A stretch of DNA of 64,000 nucleotides from an uncultured Allosphingosinicella sp. (GTDB taxonomy: Bacteria; Pseudomonadota; Alphaproteobacteria; Sphingomonadales; Sphingomonadaceae). Positions 1 to 8,751 of this stretch are shown here, in pieces (the stretch's first letter is position 1; each line of letters begins with the position of its first letter). The stretch covers positions 1 to 64,000 of the forward strand of contig CAKTCN010000015.1 of the NCBI GenBank assembly GCA_934539295.1, given 5' to 3'. The notes below the pieces were generated by a model that did no database searches, had not been told where the DNA came from, and saw only the letters and a list, made by a program, of their open reading frames with translations. The position numbers were made by a program, and so were the translations under genes.

Positions 1-69
1 CACGGCAGCAAAGCTCGCACCGCCACCACCCGCAACCGAACCGCCAATCAGGCTCGAACCGTCCAACAT
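1..69 (-). CDS. N-terminus of a probable aldehyde dehydrogenase (partial, runs off left edge)
   Basis: An ATG on the minus strand at 69 opens a frame with no stop to the window edge (23 codons, starting MLDGSSLIGG). A strong ribosome-binding site (AAGGAG and AAGGA) lies just upstream. The first residues resemble the leader of ketoglutarate-semialdehyde-type aldehyde dehydrogenases, which begin with a similar LIGG stretch before the NPATG motif; that motif would lie outside the window. It diverges from the SMP-30 lactonase, and such pairs occur in sugar-acid pathways. The family call is inference from very little sequence. Confidence 0.4.
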   Translation of the reverse strand, partial: MLDGSSLIGGSVAGGGGASFAAV

Positions 70-216
70 GTCCTTCTGTCTCCTTGAGAATAGCTCTTGA
101 GAATTGTCCTACTAAACGGCGCCTCACATGCCCAGCCCCGGCAGCATGCCGGCGACGCCTTGTGCCGGGTCGTGTCGCGCGGCTAGGCTGCGGCAAGTGA
201 CGAAAATGAGGAACAG
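70..216. promoter_or_regulatory. Divergent intergenic region
   Basis: This 147-base gap separates the leftward partial gene from the rightward SMP-30 gene, so promoters for both must lie here or overlap it. It contains the repeated words GAATAGCTCTTGAGAATTG near 87-106. I see no convincing operator or sigma-70 boxes. Confidence 0.35.
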
Positions 217-1107
217 ATGAGCAAGGTAGTGACGTCGCAGCCGGTCAGTGTCTGGAGCCTCGCGGCTCCGCTTCTCGAAGGACCGGTCTGGGTCGAGCGC
301 GACCAGACGCTGTGGTTCGTGGATATCAAGAGCCACAAGATTCACCGTCTCGATCCTGCCACGGGGGGCAAGGCGAGCTGGGATGCGCCGGCGCAGGTCG
401 GCTTCGTCCTCCCGGTGGAGAATGGCGGCTTCCTGGCAGGTCTGCAGACCGGCGTGCACCGCTTCGACGAACGCGACGGGAGCTTCACACTGCTTTCCGA
501 TCCGGAACCCGGCAAGCCCGGCAATCGACTGAACGACGGAACCGTCGATCCGCAGGGCCGGCTCTGGTTCGGCACCATGGACGATGCGGAGGCCGAGGCG
601 ACAGGGTTCATCTACCGGCTCGACAGCGACGGGAAGTGCGTGGAGGCAAGTCCGCCCGTCTGCATCACCAACGGACCGGCAGTCTCGCCCGATGGACGCA
701 CGCTCTACCATGTGGATACGCTGGGCGGCGCCATCTACGTGTGCGACATCAACGAGGGCGGCATGCTGGTCAATCGCCGCGAGTTCGTGCGCATTCCGGC
801 GGGGCAGGGCAATCCCGATGGTCCGACGGTGGATAGCGAGGGCCACGTGTGGGTCGGGCTTTACTGCGGGTCGGCCGTTCATCGTTATTCACCCGAGGGC
901 AAGCTGGTAGAGGTCGTCGACTTTCCGGTGGACTCCATCACCAAGGTCGCGTTCGGCGGGCCGGATCTCAAGACGGTCTATGCCACTACCGCGAACAAGC
1001 ACCTTTCCGCCGACGAGAAGGCGGCCAATCCACAAGCGGGCGACCTGTTCAGCTTCCAGGTATCTGTCGCAGGCCAGCCGGGTGTGATGGTGCGCGAAGG
1101 CGTCTGA
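217..1107 (+). CDS. SMP-30/gluconolactonase family lactonase
   Basis: A 296-residue protein of the SMP-30/regucalcin six-bladed beta-propeller family, which hydrolyses sugar lactones using a divalent metal. Seen: the N-terminal LLEGPVW motif with the metal-ligand Glu, the central NDGTVDPQGRLWFGTM segment (Asn and Asp typical of the active site), and TNGPAVSPDGRTLYHVDT with a second ligand Asn. The length fits the family. No signal peptide, so probably cytoplasmic. The start is ATG 217, preceded by GAGGAACAG. The substrate cannot be read from sequence. Its divergent neighbour, a probable semialdehyde dehydrogenase, fits a non-phosphorylated pentose or sugar-acid pathway more than the wall-salvage genes to the right. 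Confidence 0.85.
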   Translation: MSKVVTSQPVSVWSLAAPLLEGPVWVERDQTLWFVDIKSHKIHRLDPATGGKASWDAPAQVGFVLPVENGGFLAGLQTGVHRFDERDGSFTLLSDPEPGKPGNRLNDGTVDPQGRLWFGTMDDAEAEATGFIYRLDSDGKCVEASPPVCITNGPAVSPDGRTLYHVDTLGGAIYVCDINEGGMLVNRREFVRIPAGQGNPDGPTVDSEGHVWVGLYCGSAVHRYSPEGKLVEVVDFPVDSITKVAFGGPDLKTVYATTANKHLSADEKAANPQAGDLFSFQVSVAGQPGVMVREGV

Positions 1108-1146
1108 TCCGCGCCGGTGCCTGGCGCACCTGCTCGGGCGGCGTGG

Positions 1147-2019
1147 TCAGTCGTCGTGCAGCGCCTCGCGGGTGCGGGCCAGGAGGATCGCTCCGTCGAG
1201 GCCATCACCCAATGGCGGACGCAGACGCTTGCGCAGCCCTGCCGCCAGCCATTCCGACATGCGCTCGGCAAGCCCGCCCATGAGGCAGATATGCGGTGCG
1301 CCGCGCTCCAGCAGCACGCGGATCAGGCGATCGATCAGCTGCGCCGCATCCTGGACGATGGGCTCGGCGACGGGATCGCCGCGCTCCGCATGATCCATCA
1401 CGATCGGCGCGAACTTGCCGAAGTCCGTGGCGTTCGCCTTGTCCATCCAGGTGACGATCTGCCCGGCGGACCCGCCGAAGCGCTCCAGTACCTCGCGCGT
1501 CATCGGGCTATGCGGGATGCGATCGTCCCGCGCCCAGAGCGAACGGCGGATGGCCGTCAGCCCGAGCGCCGCGCCGCTGCCTTCATCGGAGATGGGAAAG
1601 CCATAGCCGCCGACCACAATTGCCTGTCCACCCACCCGCGCGAATCCGATGCTGCCGGTGCCCACGATGATGATGCCCCCATCTTCCCCTTGATGTGCGC
1701 CGATGCAGGCAATCGCCGCATCGCTCGCCAGCGCCATGGAGAATGGAAACACATGATCCTTGAGCTGCTGCAGCACGCCGCGCCGGTTGAGCCCGGCGAT
1801 ACCGAGCGCGCCATGTATGTCCCCGACACGATCGGGTGAAAGGCCCGCCTCGGCGATAGCCTGGCGATAGGCGATTTCCACCTCGCGCAATGCATTGTCG
1901 AGGCCGACGCGCGTGTTGGCGGGACCTGCCTCGCCGGTGCCGATGATTTCGCCACCATCCGACACGAGCCGCGCCCGCGTATGTGACCCGCCTGCGTCGA
2001 TGCCAAGATAGATGCTCAT
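1147..2019 (-). CDS. BadF/BadG/BcrA/BcrD-type sugar kinase (GlcNAc/MurNAc kinase candidate)
   Basis: A 290-residue ASKHA-fold kinase. Seen: phosphate-1 motif GIDAGGSHTRARL at the N-terminus, phosphate-2 motif IIIVGTGSIG near the middle, followed by GYGFPISDEGSGA, the pattern of N-acetylglucosamine kinases in this family. I chose ATG 2019 (AGGAG seven bases upstream) over a longer frame beginning at 2199. The gene is divergent from murQ 94 bases away. Known: some members of this family phosphorylate both MurNAc and GlcNAc (MurK type). Inference: here it would make MurNAc-6-phosphate for MurQ, replacing the anhydro-MurNAc kinase AnmK, which is not in the window. It could instead be a plain GlcNAc kinase. 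Confidence 0.8.
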   Translation of the reverse strand: MSIYLGIDAGGSHTRARLVSDGGEIIGTGEAGPANTRVGLDNALREVEIAYRQAIAEAGLSPDRVGDIHGALGIAGLNRRGVLQQLKDHVFPFSMALASDAAIACIGAHQGEDGGIIIVGTGSIGFARVGGQAIVVGGYGFPISDEGSGAALGLTAIRRSLWARDDRIPHSPMTREVLERFGGSAGQIVTWMDKANATDFGKFAPIVMDHAERGDPVAEPIVQDAAQLIDRLIRVLLERGAPHICLMGGLAERMSEWLAAGLRKRLRPPLGDGLDGAILLARTREALHDD

Positions 2020-2112
2020 GACAGTGCTCCTGCTAGCGGAGGGTGAAGGGAGCGGCATAGTTTTTTCTGCATCACGCCTTACACTGGCGCGCGATTGAGA
2101 AAGGATCGCACC

Positions 2113-3006
2113 GTGCCGACCGAAGGGATGAGCTCCCGCTTCGCCGACCTGGATCGGTGGCCCACCGACCAGGCGGTGGCTGCCATGCTGGAGGGGCAAC
2201 TAGCGGCGGCAGCGGCCGTCCGGCCCCAGGTAGATGCCATAGCGGCGGCGGCCGATGCCGCAGCCGAGCGGTTGAGAGACCCGGTAGGGCGGCTCTTCTA
2301 TGCCGGTGCGGGCACGTCGGGACGGCTTGCCGTGCTGGATGGGATCGAGCTCGGCCCCACCTTCGACTGGGGCTCGGATAGGCTGGTTTACGGCATTGCA
2401 GGCGGGCTCGGCGCGTTGGTCGAGAGCGTGGAGGATGCCGAGGACGACGCGCAAGCAGGGCAGGCTCTGGTCAAGTCGGCAAGCCTCACCCCTCGCGACG
2501 TCGTAGTGGGTGTGGCGGCCAGCGGGACGACGCCCTACACCCTGGCCGTGGTGCGCGAGGCTGCCGCGCAAGGAGCGCTGACCATTGCCATCGCCAATAA
2601 TGCGGGCACGCCGTTGCTGGCCGCAGCCGGATTTCCGATCCTGCTCGACACCGGCCCTGAACTTGTCGCTGGATCGACGCGCATGAAGGCGGGCACTGCA
2701 CAGAAGATCGCGCTCAACCTGCTGTCGACCGCCATCATGGTCCGGCTCGGCCGCGTGTACAATGGCCTGATGGTCGACATGCGCCTGTCGAATGACAAGC
2801 TGCGCGGCCGTGCCGTCAAGATCGTGGCGCAGGCTGCCGATGTGCAGGTCGAGAATGCCCGGGCAGCTCTTGAGGCGACGGGCAGCAGGATCAAGCCCGC
2901 AGTATTGGTGGCGCTCGGTGCGACGCCTCGCGAGGCCGCGGGCCTGCTCGCCGCATCAGCCGACAATCTACGCGGCGCGATCGCCATGCTGGGCCGTGCA
3001 CCATGA
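2113..3006 (+). CDS. murQ: N-acetylmuramic acid 6-phosphate etherase
   Basis: A 297-residue SIS-domain protein. MurQ cleaves the D-lactyl ether of MurNAc-6-phosphate to give GlcNAc-6-phosphate in the cytoplasm. Seen: SIS motif AGAGTSGRLAVLDGIELGPTF, the acidic ESVEDAEDD segment where the family's catalytic Glu lies, a second phosphate-binding segment VAASGTTPYT, and the family signature GSTRMKAGTAQK. The start is probably GTG 2113, with AAAGGA eight bases upstream; a TTG at 2095 and an ATG at 2128 are in frame alternatives. Its end overlaps the LysR start by four bases (ATGA), suggesting translational coupling. Length is close to the family norm. Confidence 0.88.
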   Translation: MPTEGMSSRFADLDRWPTDQAVAAMLEGQLAAAAAVRPQVDAIAAAADAAAERLRDPVGRLFYAGAGTSGRLAVLDGIELGPTFDWGSDRLVYGIAGGLGALVESVEDAEDDAQAGQALVKSASLTPRDVVVGVAASGTTPYTLAVVREAAAQGALTIAIANNAGTPLLAAAGFPILLDTGPELVAGSTRMKAGTAQKIALNLLSTAIMVRLGRVYNGLMVDMRLSNDKLRGRAVKIVAQAADVQVENARAALEATGSRIKPAVLVALGATPREAAGLLAASADNLRGAIAMLGRAP

Positions 3007-3887
3007 ACCTGCGACACATCGAGATATTCCATGCAGTCTACGTCAACGGATCGGTGAGCGGCGCAGCCAGGGCGCTCAATGTCTCGCAGCCGTCGGTATC
3101 GAAGACCCTGCGCCACGCCGAAAGCCTGCTGGGCTTTCCGTTGTTCCAGCGCACCAACGGGCGGCTGGTCGCGACCGAGGACGCCCACATGCTCTTCGCC
3201 GAGGCGAGCGAGATTCAGGATCGCGTCTATGCTTTGCGCGAAGCAGGCCGGAACCTGAAGCGAGGGGCGGGCGCGGTGCTGAGGGTATCGGCATTGCCGT
3301 CGCTCGCCCTTCATGCGTTGCCCACCGCCGTGTCGCGCTTCCTGCGCAATCACGAGAATGTGAAGTTCGACCTTCAGACGGTCCATCATGACGACCTGCT
3401 CCGCAAGCTCTACGAGCGTGAGACGGACATCGCCATCGCCTATGAAGTCCCGCCCGCCGCCCCGCTTGGCCATCGCTGGCTGGGGGAAGGCGAACTGGTT
3501 GTGCTGTACCGCGAGCAGGACATGCCCGACGCACCGCCGCGGATCGAGCTCGAGCGGCTGCGCGGGCAGCGCTTCATCAGCCTGGCGGCCAGTGGCCCGA
3601 TCGGCCAGCTGTTCACGCAGGAGTTGCAGCGGCAGGATCTCGAGCTGGACGAAGTGGTTTCGGCGCGCACTTTCTATATCGCCAGCGCGTTGGTGCGGCA
3701 GGGCGTGGGCATGACGGTGGTCGACAGCTTCACCGCACAGTCCTCGCTCGTGCCCGGACTCGCCATGCGGCCACTGAAGCCGCAGCTCACCTTCGACGTC
3801 CATGCCATGTTCCTGCTGAACCGGCCGCCGACCGCGCTCGCCACCGACTTCCTGAAGGTGCTGGCGCAGGTGATCAACGCGCCATAA
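3003..3887 (+). CDS. LysR-family transcriptional regulator
   Basis: A 294-residue LysR-type regulator. The N-terminal winged helix-turn-helix (about residues 1-60) is clear, with the segment GSVSGAARALNVSQPSVSKTL. A substrate-binding domain follows (about residues 90-290). It is coupled to murQ by an ATGA overlap and lies 71 bases upstream of dgcN in the same direction. Unusually for LysR proteins it is not divergent from its likely targets but sits inside the operon. LysR regulators accompany dgcN-dgcA in other bacteria, so D-Glu or N-acetyl-Glu is a reasonable effector guess; that is inference. Confidence 0.88.
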   Translation: MNLRHIEIFHAVYVNGSVSGAARALNVSQPSVSKTLRHAESLLGFPLFQRTNGRLVATEDAHMLFAEASEIQDRVYALREAGRNLKRGAGAVLRVSALPSLALHALPTAVSRFLRNHENVKFDLQTVHHDDLLRKLYERETDIAIAYEVPPAAPLGHRWLGEGELVVLYREQDMPDAPPRIELERLRGQRFISLAASGPIGQLFTQELQRQDLELDEVVSARTFYIASALVRQGVGMTVVDSFTAQSSLVPGLAMRPLKPQLTFDVHAMFLLNRPPTALATDFLKVLAQVINAP

Positions 3888-3958
3888 CGCCGGTCTATGG
3901 CGCGCCGTGCGAAGAGTATGTGGCGGAGGGAAGGGGCGCCGCTAGGCTCGGCAGCACG

Positions 3959-4993
3959 ATGATACCCGCACCCTATTTCCTCTACCTTGGCAGCAGCACC
4001 GACTTCGTCGGCATCAAGACCTCACGCGGTCTTGCTGTGTTCAGGCCCGACGCATGCGTCGGCGAGTTCCGCCATGACGATTGTCCGCTGAGCCTCGACC
4101 TTCCGCGCCTTACCATGGCCGAGGCCGCAGCCGCGGGCGCACGCACCCTGGTGCTGGGCATCGCCAATTCGGGCGGCACACTGGCGGACGAGCTGGTCGA
4201 GGATGCGGCTGCCGCGCTGGAGGCAGGCATGAATGTCGCCGCCGGCCTTCACCAGCGCCTGCGCGAAGTGGCGCGGCTGGTGGCACTTGCCGAGGCCAAG
4301 GGGCTGCAATTATTCGACGTGCGCGACCCTCCCGCGGACCTCAAGGTCGGCAATGGATATCGCCGCGCTGGGCGCCGACTGCTGACGGTGGGTACCGACT
4401 GTTCGGTCGGCAAGATGTACACGACGCTGGCGCTCAGCCGGGCCCTCAACGCGCGCGGCGTGGCCGCCGACTTCCGTGCCACGGGCCAGACCGGCATTTT
4501 GATCGCTGGAGACGGCATTCCGCTCGATGCGGTCGTTGCCGATTTCATCTCGGGCGCGATCGAACAACTCTCGCCCGAGCGGCACGACGGCGGCTGGGAC
4601 CTCATCGAGGGACAGGGATCGCTCTTCCACCCGTCGTTTGCCGGCGTGTCCACCGGCCTGCTGCACGGCGCCCAGCCGGAGGCGATCGTACTGTGCCATG
4701 ATCCCTCGCGTCTGCACATGCGCGGCATACCGGGGCGAGCTCTACCTGGGCTCGAGGAATGCCTGGCGATGAACCTGGAGGTGGCAAGGCTCACCAGTCC
4801 CGGCGTGCGCGCCGTGGGCGTGTGCCTCAACACCTCCATGCTCGATGCCGAGGAGGCCGAGCGTAGCTGCGCACGCACCGCGGACATGCTGGGTCTTCCC
4901 TGCACCGATCCTGTCGCCTTCGGCGTCGATCCCATTATCGAAGAGCTTCTATGCACCGCACCCTCAGCGCGCAGCACGACCGGTTCGCGCTAG
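3959..4993 (+). CDS. dgcN: DUF1611-family D-glutamate N-acetyltransferase
   Basis: A 344-residue DUF1611 protein. The family's characterised member DgcN transfers an acetyl group from acetyl-CoA to D-glutamate. Seen: N-terminal domain starting PYFLYLG, then the P-loop-like motif GTDCSVGKM (about residues 145-153), DLIEGQGSLFHPSF, and a C-terminal segment GVCLNTSMLD. I prefer ATG 3959 because the family begins with this PY(L/F)L(F/Y)LG stretch; the frame is open from GTG 3920, which has a somewhat better purine-rich upstream. It overlaps dgcA by 43 bases, so the two are surely co-expressed. The dgcN-dgcA pair converts D-Glu through N-acetyl-D-Glu to N-acetyl-L-Glu. Confidence 0.85.
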   Translation: MIPAPYFLYLGSSTDFVGIKTSRGLAVFRPDACVGEFRHDDCPLSLDLPRLTMAEAAAAGARTLVLGIANSGGTLADELVEDAAAALEAGMNVAAGLHQRLREVARLVALAEAKGLQLFDVRDPPADLKVGNGYRRAGRRLLTVGTDCSVGKMYTTLALSRALNARGVAADFRATGQTGILIAGDGIPLDAVVADFISGAIEQLSPERHDGGWDLIEGQGSLFHPSFAGVSTGLLHGAQPEAIVLCHDPSRLHMRGIPGRALPGLEECLAMNLEVARLTSPGVRAVGVCLNTSMLDAEEAERSCARTADMLGLPCTDPVAFGVDPIIEELLCTAPSARSTTGSR

Positions 4994-5940
4994 CCCGTCC
5001 GTTCCGCATCTCGCGTGGGGTGCGGACAGAGGCGAATGCCGTCACCGTCACGATCCGAGAAAACGGGTTGATCGGCCGCGGCGAGTCGATCCCCTATACC
5101 CGCTACGGCGAAACGCCGGAAAGCACGCTGGCTGCGATCGAGGAGGTTCGTGGCGTGATCGAGGCAGGCGCTGGCCGCCAGACTTTGCTCAGCCTGCTTC
5201 CGCCGGGCGCGGCGCGTAATGCGGTGGACTGCGCATTGTGGGACCTCGAGGCGCGGCAGTCGGGCCGCGATGTTTCCAGCATGATCGGCGCGCCGGCGCC
5301 GGGCGTGATCGCTAGCGCGCTCACGATCGTCATCGACACGCCCGAGGCGATGGCGGCGGCTGCGCAGGACATTGCAGGCGCGCCGCTCATCAAGGTCAAG
5401 CTCGACGCCGAGGACGTGCCTGCACGGCTTCGCGCGGTGCGTGAGGCGGCGCCGAAGCCGCGCCTGATCGTCGATCCCAACGAAAGCTGGGATCAGTCGC
5501 TGATGGAGCAACTCCAGCCGCTGCTCGTCGACCTGCGTGTCGACCTGCTCGAGCAACCGGTGCGCGCGGATGACGATGCGTGGCTTGAGGGCTTCAAGCC
5601 GCTGGTTCCGGTCTGCGCCGACGAGGCCATCCATGTTGCCGAGGATCTGGATATCGTCAGCCGCCGCTACCAGGTGGTGAACGTCAAGCTCGACAAGACG
5701 GGCGGACTGACCGCCGCGCTCGAACTTGCGCGTGAGGCGCGGGCGCGGGGCCTTGGGCTGATGACCGGCTGCATGGTGAGTTCGTCGCTGTCCATTGCTC
5801 CTGCACTCCATATCGCGCGCATGTCCGACTTCGTCGATCTTGACGGCCCGATCTGGCTCAAGGAGGATCGGGAAGGTGGTGTCCGCGATGAGGGCGGCTT
5901 CCTCCATCCGCCGCGGCGGGGTTTCTGGGGAACGGTATGA
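4951..5940 (+). CDS. dgcA: N-acetyl-D-glutamate racemase (enolase superfamily, dipeptide-epimerase-like)
   Basis: A 329-residue enolase-superfamily protein of the L-Ala-D/L-Glu epimerase branch. DgcA racemises N-acetyl-D-Glu to N-acetyl-L-Glu. Seen: N-terminal capping domain (about residues 1-110), then the barrel with IKVKLD (catalytic KxK-type lysine), metal-ligand segments IVDPNESW, LLEQPV and CADEA, and a second lysine in NVKLDKTGG. Start ATG 4951 lies inside dgcN. If paired with DgcN it is a racemase of acetylated Glu; on sequence alone it could also be a muropeptide L-Ala-D-Glu epimerase. Either job belongs to peptidoglycan D-Glu use. Confidence 0.85.
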   Translation: MHRTLSAQHDRFALARPFRISRGVRTEANAVTVTIRENGLIGRGESIPYTRYGETPESTLAAIEEVRGVIEAGAGRQTLLSLLPPGAARNAVDCALWDLEARQSGRDVSSMIGAPAPGVIASALTIVIDTPEAMAAAAQDIAGAPLIKVKLDAEDVPARLRAVREAAPKPRLIVDPNESWDQSLMEQLQPLLVDLRVDLLEQPVRADDDAWLEGFKPLVPVCADEAIHVAEDLDIVSRRYQVVNVKLDKTGGLTAALELAREARARGLGLMTGCMVSSSLSIAPALHIARMSDFVDLDGPIWLKEDREGGVRDEGGFLHPPRRGFWGTV

Positions 5941-7505
5941 AGATTGGCGCAGCGTTCCTGGCAGCATCGTCGCTTGCCCTGCAGTCCGCCTGCGCCACGC
6001 CCCCGACCCGCACGGTCGATGTCCTGATCCGGGGCGGCACCATCTATCCGGGTAAAGGTGAACCCTTCATTGGCGATGTCGGGATCACCGGTGACCGCAT
6101 CGTCTTTGCAGGACCATCCCGAGGCACGAGTGCCGCGCGCACCATCGACGCGACAGGCATGGTCGTGGCGCCCGGCTTCATCGATCCGCACACGCATATG
6201 GGCGCGGACCTCGCGTCCGACGATCGCGAGACCCGCCTGATACCCGCATTTCTCATGCAGGGTGTCACTACCGCCTTCATCGGCAATGACGGCGGCGGCG
6301 ATCTCGAGGTGGGGCAGGTGCTCGGGCGGGCGAAGGAGAAGCCGGTCGGGGTCAATTACGCCGCCTATATCGGGCTGGGCGCCGTGCGCAGGCAGGTTGT
6401 CGGCGACGACGACCGACCGCCGAACGAAGCCGAGCTTCGCGAGATGCGGTCGCTTGTCGCCGGTGCCATGTGCGAAGGCGCGCTCGGTCTCTCCACCGGC
6501 ATGTTCTACGCGCCACAGAGCTTCGCCACCACGGACGAGGTCATCGCGCTTGCTCACGAAGCGGGCGTTCGCGGCGGTATCTATGACAGCCACATCCGTG
6601 ATGAATCGTCCTATACCGTCGGCCTTGCCGGCGCGATCGACGAGGCGCTGGAGATCGGGCGGAAGGCGGGGATCCCCGTCCATATTTCCCACATCAAGGC
6701 GCTGGGCGTCGATGTGCAGGGACAGGGGGGCGCCATCATCGCCAAGGTGGAGGCAGCACACGCGACCGGGCAGAAGGTGACGGCCGATCAATATCCCTGG
6801 TCCGCATCCGGCACGAGCCTGGTCGCCTCCTTGGTCCCATCCTGGGCGCAGGATGGTGGGCGTGCAGCCATGCTGGGCCGGTTCGACACACCGGCGCTTC
6901 GGGAGCGTTTGCACAGCGACATGCGGGAAAATCTGCGCAAGCGCGGCGGCGCGGAATCCTTGCTGATCACCGAAGGTGAATTTGGCGGGCATCGATTGTC
7001 GCAAGTCGCCGACGCCCATGGCATGGACCCGATCGATGCTGCCATCGCCGTGATCCGCAAGGCCGATCCGGCCGTAGCCTCGTTCAACCAAAGCGAGGCG
7101 GATATAGCCGCCTTCATGCGCCGGCCGTGGGTCATGACCAGTTCCGATGCCTCGACCGGGCATCCGCGCGTCTATGGCAGCTTTGCCCGCAAATATGCCA
7201 AGTACGTGATCGAAGACGAGGTCCTGGAGCTGAGCGACTTCATCGCGCGCAGCACCACGCTGACCGCGGACACGTTCGGCCTCGCCGATCGCGGGCGCAT
7301 CGCCGATGGGGCATTTGCGGACATCGTCGTGTTCGATCCCGGTGCTTATGCAGCACGCGCCACTTACGAGCAGCCGACGCTTACCGCCTCTGGTGTCCGC
7401 GCCGTGCTGGTCAACGGCGTGATCGCGGTGGACCGGGGGGCACTGACCGGCGCCGCCGCAGGGCGCGCACTGCCGCACACGTTCACCGCCGGAACCTGTT
7501 CCTAA
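5937..7505 (+). CDS. D-aminoacylase (N-acyl-D-amino-acid deacylase), exported
   Basis: A 522-residue amidohydrolase-superfamily enzyme of the N-acyl-D-amino-acid deacylase group. It starts at ATG 5937, overlapping dgcA by four bases (ATGA). A leader (about 20 residues) ends SLALQSACAT, which fits a signal peptide; the Cys could be a weak lipobox, but the -3 residue is Gln. Seen: metal-binding DPHTH at about residues 83-87, HISHIKALG near 245, SSDAST near 400 (late catalytic Asp), and the C-terminal TxxxADxxGLxDRGxxxxGxxADIVVFDP pattern. Likely releases free D-amino acids from N-acylated or peptide forms in the periplasm, feeding dgcN-dgcA and the next gene's transporter. Confidence 0.85.
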   Translation: MKIGAAFLAASSLALQSACATPPTRTVDVLIRGGTIYPGKGEPFIGDVGITGDRIVFAGPSRGTSAARTIDATGMVVAPGFIDPHTHMGADLASDDRETRLIPAFLMQGVTTAFIGNDGGGDLEVGQVLGRAKEKPVGVNYAAYIGLGAVRRQVVGDDDRPPNEAELREMRSLVAGAMCEGALGLSTGMFYAPQSFATTDEVIALAHEAGVRGGIYDSHIRDESSYTVGLAGAIDEALEIGRKAGIPVHISHIKALGVDVQGQGGAIIAKVEAAHATGQKVTADQYPWSASGTSLVASLVPSWAQDGGRAAMLGRFDTPALRERLHSDMRENLRKRGGAESLLITEGEFGGHRLSQVADAHGMDPIDAAIAVIRKADPAVASFNQSEADIAAFMRRPWVMTSSDASTGHPRVYGSFARKYAKYVIEDEVLELSDFIARSTTLTADTFGLADRGRIADGAFADIVVFDPGAYAARATYEQPTLTASGVRAVLVNGVIAVDRGALTGAAAGRALPHTFTAGTCS

Positions 7506-7506
7506 G

Positions 7507-8751
7507 ATGCTGCGCCGCTGGTTTGCGATACCCTTGTGGAAGCGCGTGCTGGGTGCGCTTGCACTCGGGCTCGTCTTTGCCTTCCTATGGCCGTCCGCCA
7601 CGCCGGCCGTCGCCTTCATGGGCGATCTGTTCGTCAGGGCGATCCGCATGCTGGTGGCGCCCATCGTGCTCGTCACGATAGCCGCAGGCATCACCTCGCT
7701 TGCCGACCCGCGGCGCCTCGGCGGCCTAGGCGGCCGCACGATCGGCCTGTTCGCGGCGACGACGGCTGTGGCCGTGTCGGTCGGCATGGGCGTGGCAACC
7801 CTGATCCGCCCCGGCGAAGGCGCCCCGCTTGGCACGGCCGCGCCCCACGCGCTGGGCGAGCCGGTGACGCCCTACCAGCAACTGATCGGCGTCGTCCCGC
7901 TCAACATCTTCGAGGCGCTGGCCAAGGGCGACATGCTCGCCCTCATCTTCGTGGCAATCCTGATCGGCGTCGGCACGGTGATCGCCGGTGAGCCGGGAAG
8001 GCCGTTCGCCAACCTGCTCCAATCGACTTCGGCCGTGCTGCTCAAGGTCGTCGGCATCGTCATGGAGGCAACGCCGTTCGGGGTCTTCGCGCTGATCGCC
8101 AACGCAGTCGCCGCGAACGGCACGGCAGTGTTCGTCAATGTGGGATGGCTCGCGCTGGCCGTGGTGGTGGGATCCGCGATCCAGATCGTTGTGGTGCACA
8201 GTCTCATCCTGCGACTGCTCGCGCGGCTGCCGGTGCTGCCCTTCTTCCGCGGCATCGTGGATGCGCTGGTCGTGGCTTTTTCGACTGCCTCAAGCTCAGC
8301 CACCCTGCCGGTGGCGATGCGCGTTGCCGAGAAGAACCTCGGCGTCGCACGGCCTGTCTTCTCGACCGTGCTGCCGCTGGGTGCCAGCATCGGCAAGGAC
8401 GGCACTGCCATGTATGTCGGCCTGCTCAGCATGTTTGCGCTCCAAGCCTTCGGCACGCAGCTGACGCTCGAAGTCTATGCCCTGGTGCTGCTGACCGGCG
8501 CGCTCGCCGCCTTCGGCACTGCGCCGGTTCCGTCGGCATCGCTGTTCATGCTGGCGGCGGTGCTGTCGGCGGTGGGCGTCGCCCCGGAGCAGACGGCTTT
8601 GGTGGTCGGCTTCGTACTGCCCTTCGACCGCCTGCTCGACATGACTCGCACCGTGCCGAGTGCGAGTGCCAACCTGACCGTCACCACCGCCGTCGCCCAG
8701 TGGGAGGGCGAATTGGACGAAGCCGTCTACCGGTCGCGCACCCAGGCCTAG
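7507..8751 (+). CDS. Dicarboxylate/amino acid:cation symporter (DAACS family)
   Basis: A 414-residue inner-membrane symporter of the GltP/DctA family, which imports glutamate, aspartate or C4-dicarboxylates with H+ or Na+. Seen: many hydrophobic segments, the serine-rich re-entrant loop (FSTASSSATLPVA), the conserved GASIGKDGTAMY segment, and FVLPFDRLLDMTRT near the C-terminus, which matches the family's substrate-binding stretch with Asp and Arg. It follows the D-aminoacylase by one base, so the two form one transcript. Context suggests uptake of (D-)glutamate or related acidic products. Its stop overlaps the stop of the convergent amidohydrolase. Confidence 0.9.
   Translation: MLRRWFAIPLWKRVLGALALGLVFAFLWPSATPAVAFMGDLFVRAIRMLVAPIVLVTIAAGITSLADPRRLGGLGGRTIGLFAATTAVAVSVGMGVATLIRPGEGAPLGTAAPHALGEPVTPYQQLIGVVPLNIFEALAKGDMLALIFVAILIGVGTVIAGEPGRPFANLLQSTSAVLLKVVGIVMEATPFGVFALIANAVAANGTAVFVNVGWLALAVVVGSAIQIVVVHSLILRLLARLPVLPFFRGIVDALVVAFSTASSSATLPVAMRVAEKNLGVARPVFSTVLPLGASIGKDGTAMYVGLLSMFALQAFGTQLTLEVYALVLLTGALAAFGTAPVPSASLFMLAAVLSAVGVAPEQTALVVGFVLPFDRLLDMTRTVPSASANLTVTTAVAQWEGELDEAVYRSRTQA

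Noticed and set aside
5667..7835. 722-codon open frame antisense to dgcA and the D-aminoacylase
   Set aside because: Low-complexity translation with no motifs; the plus-strand genes are well supported.
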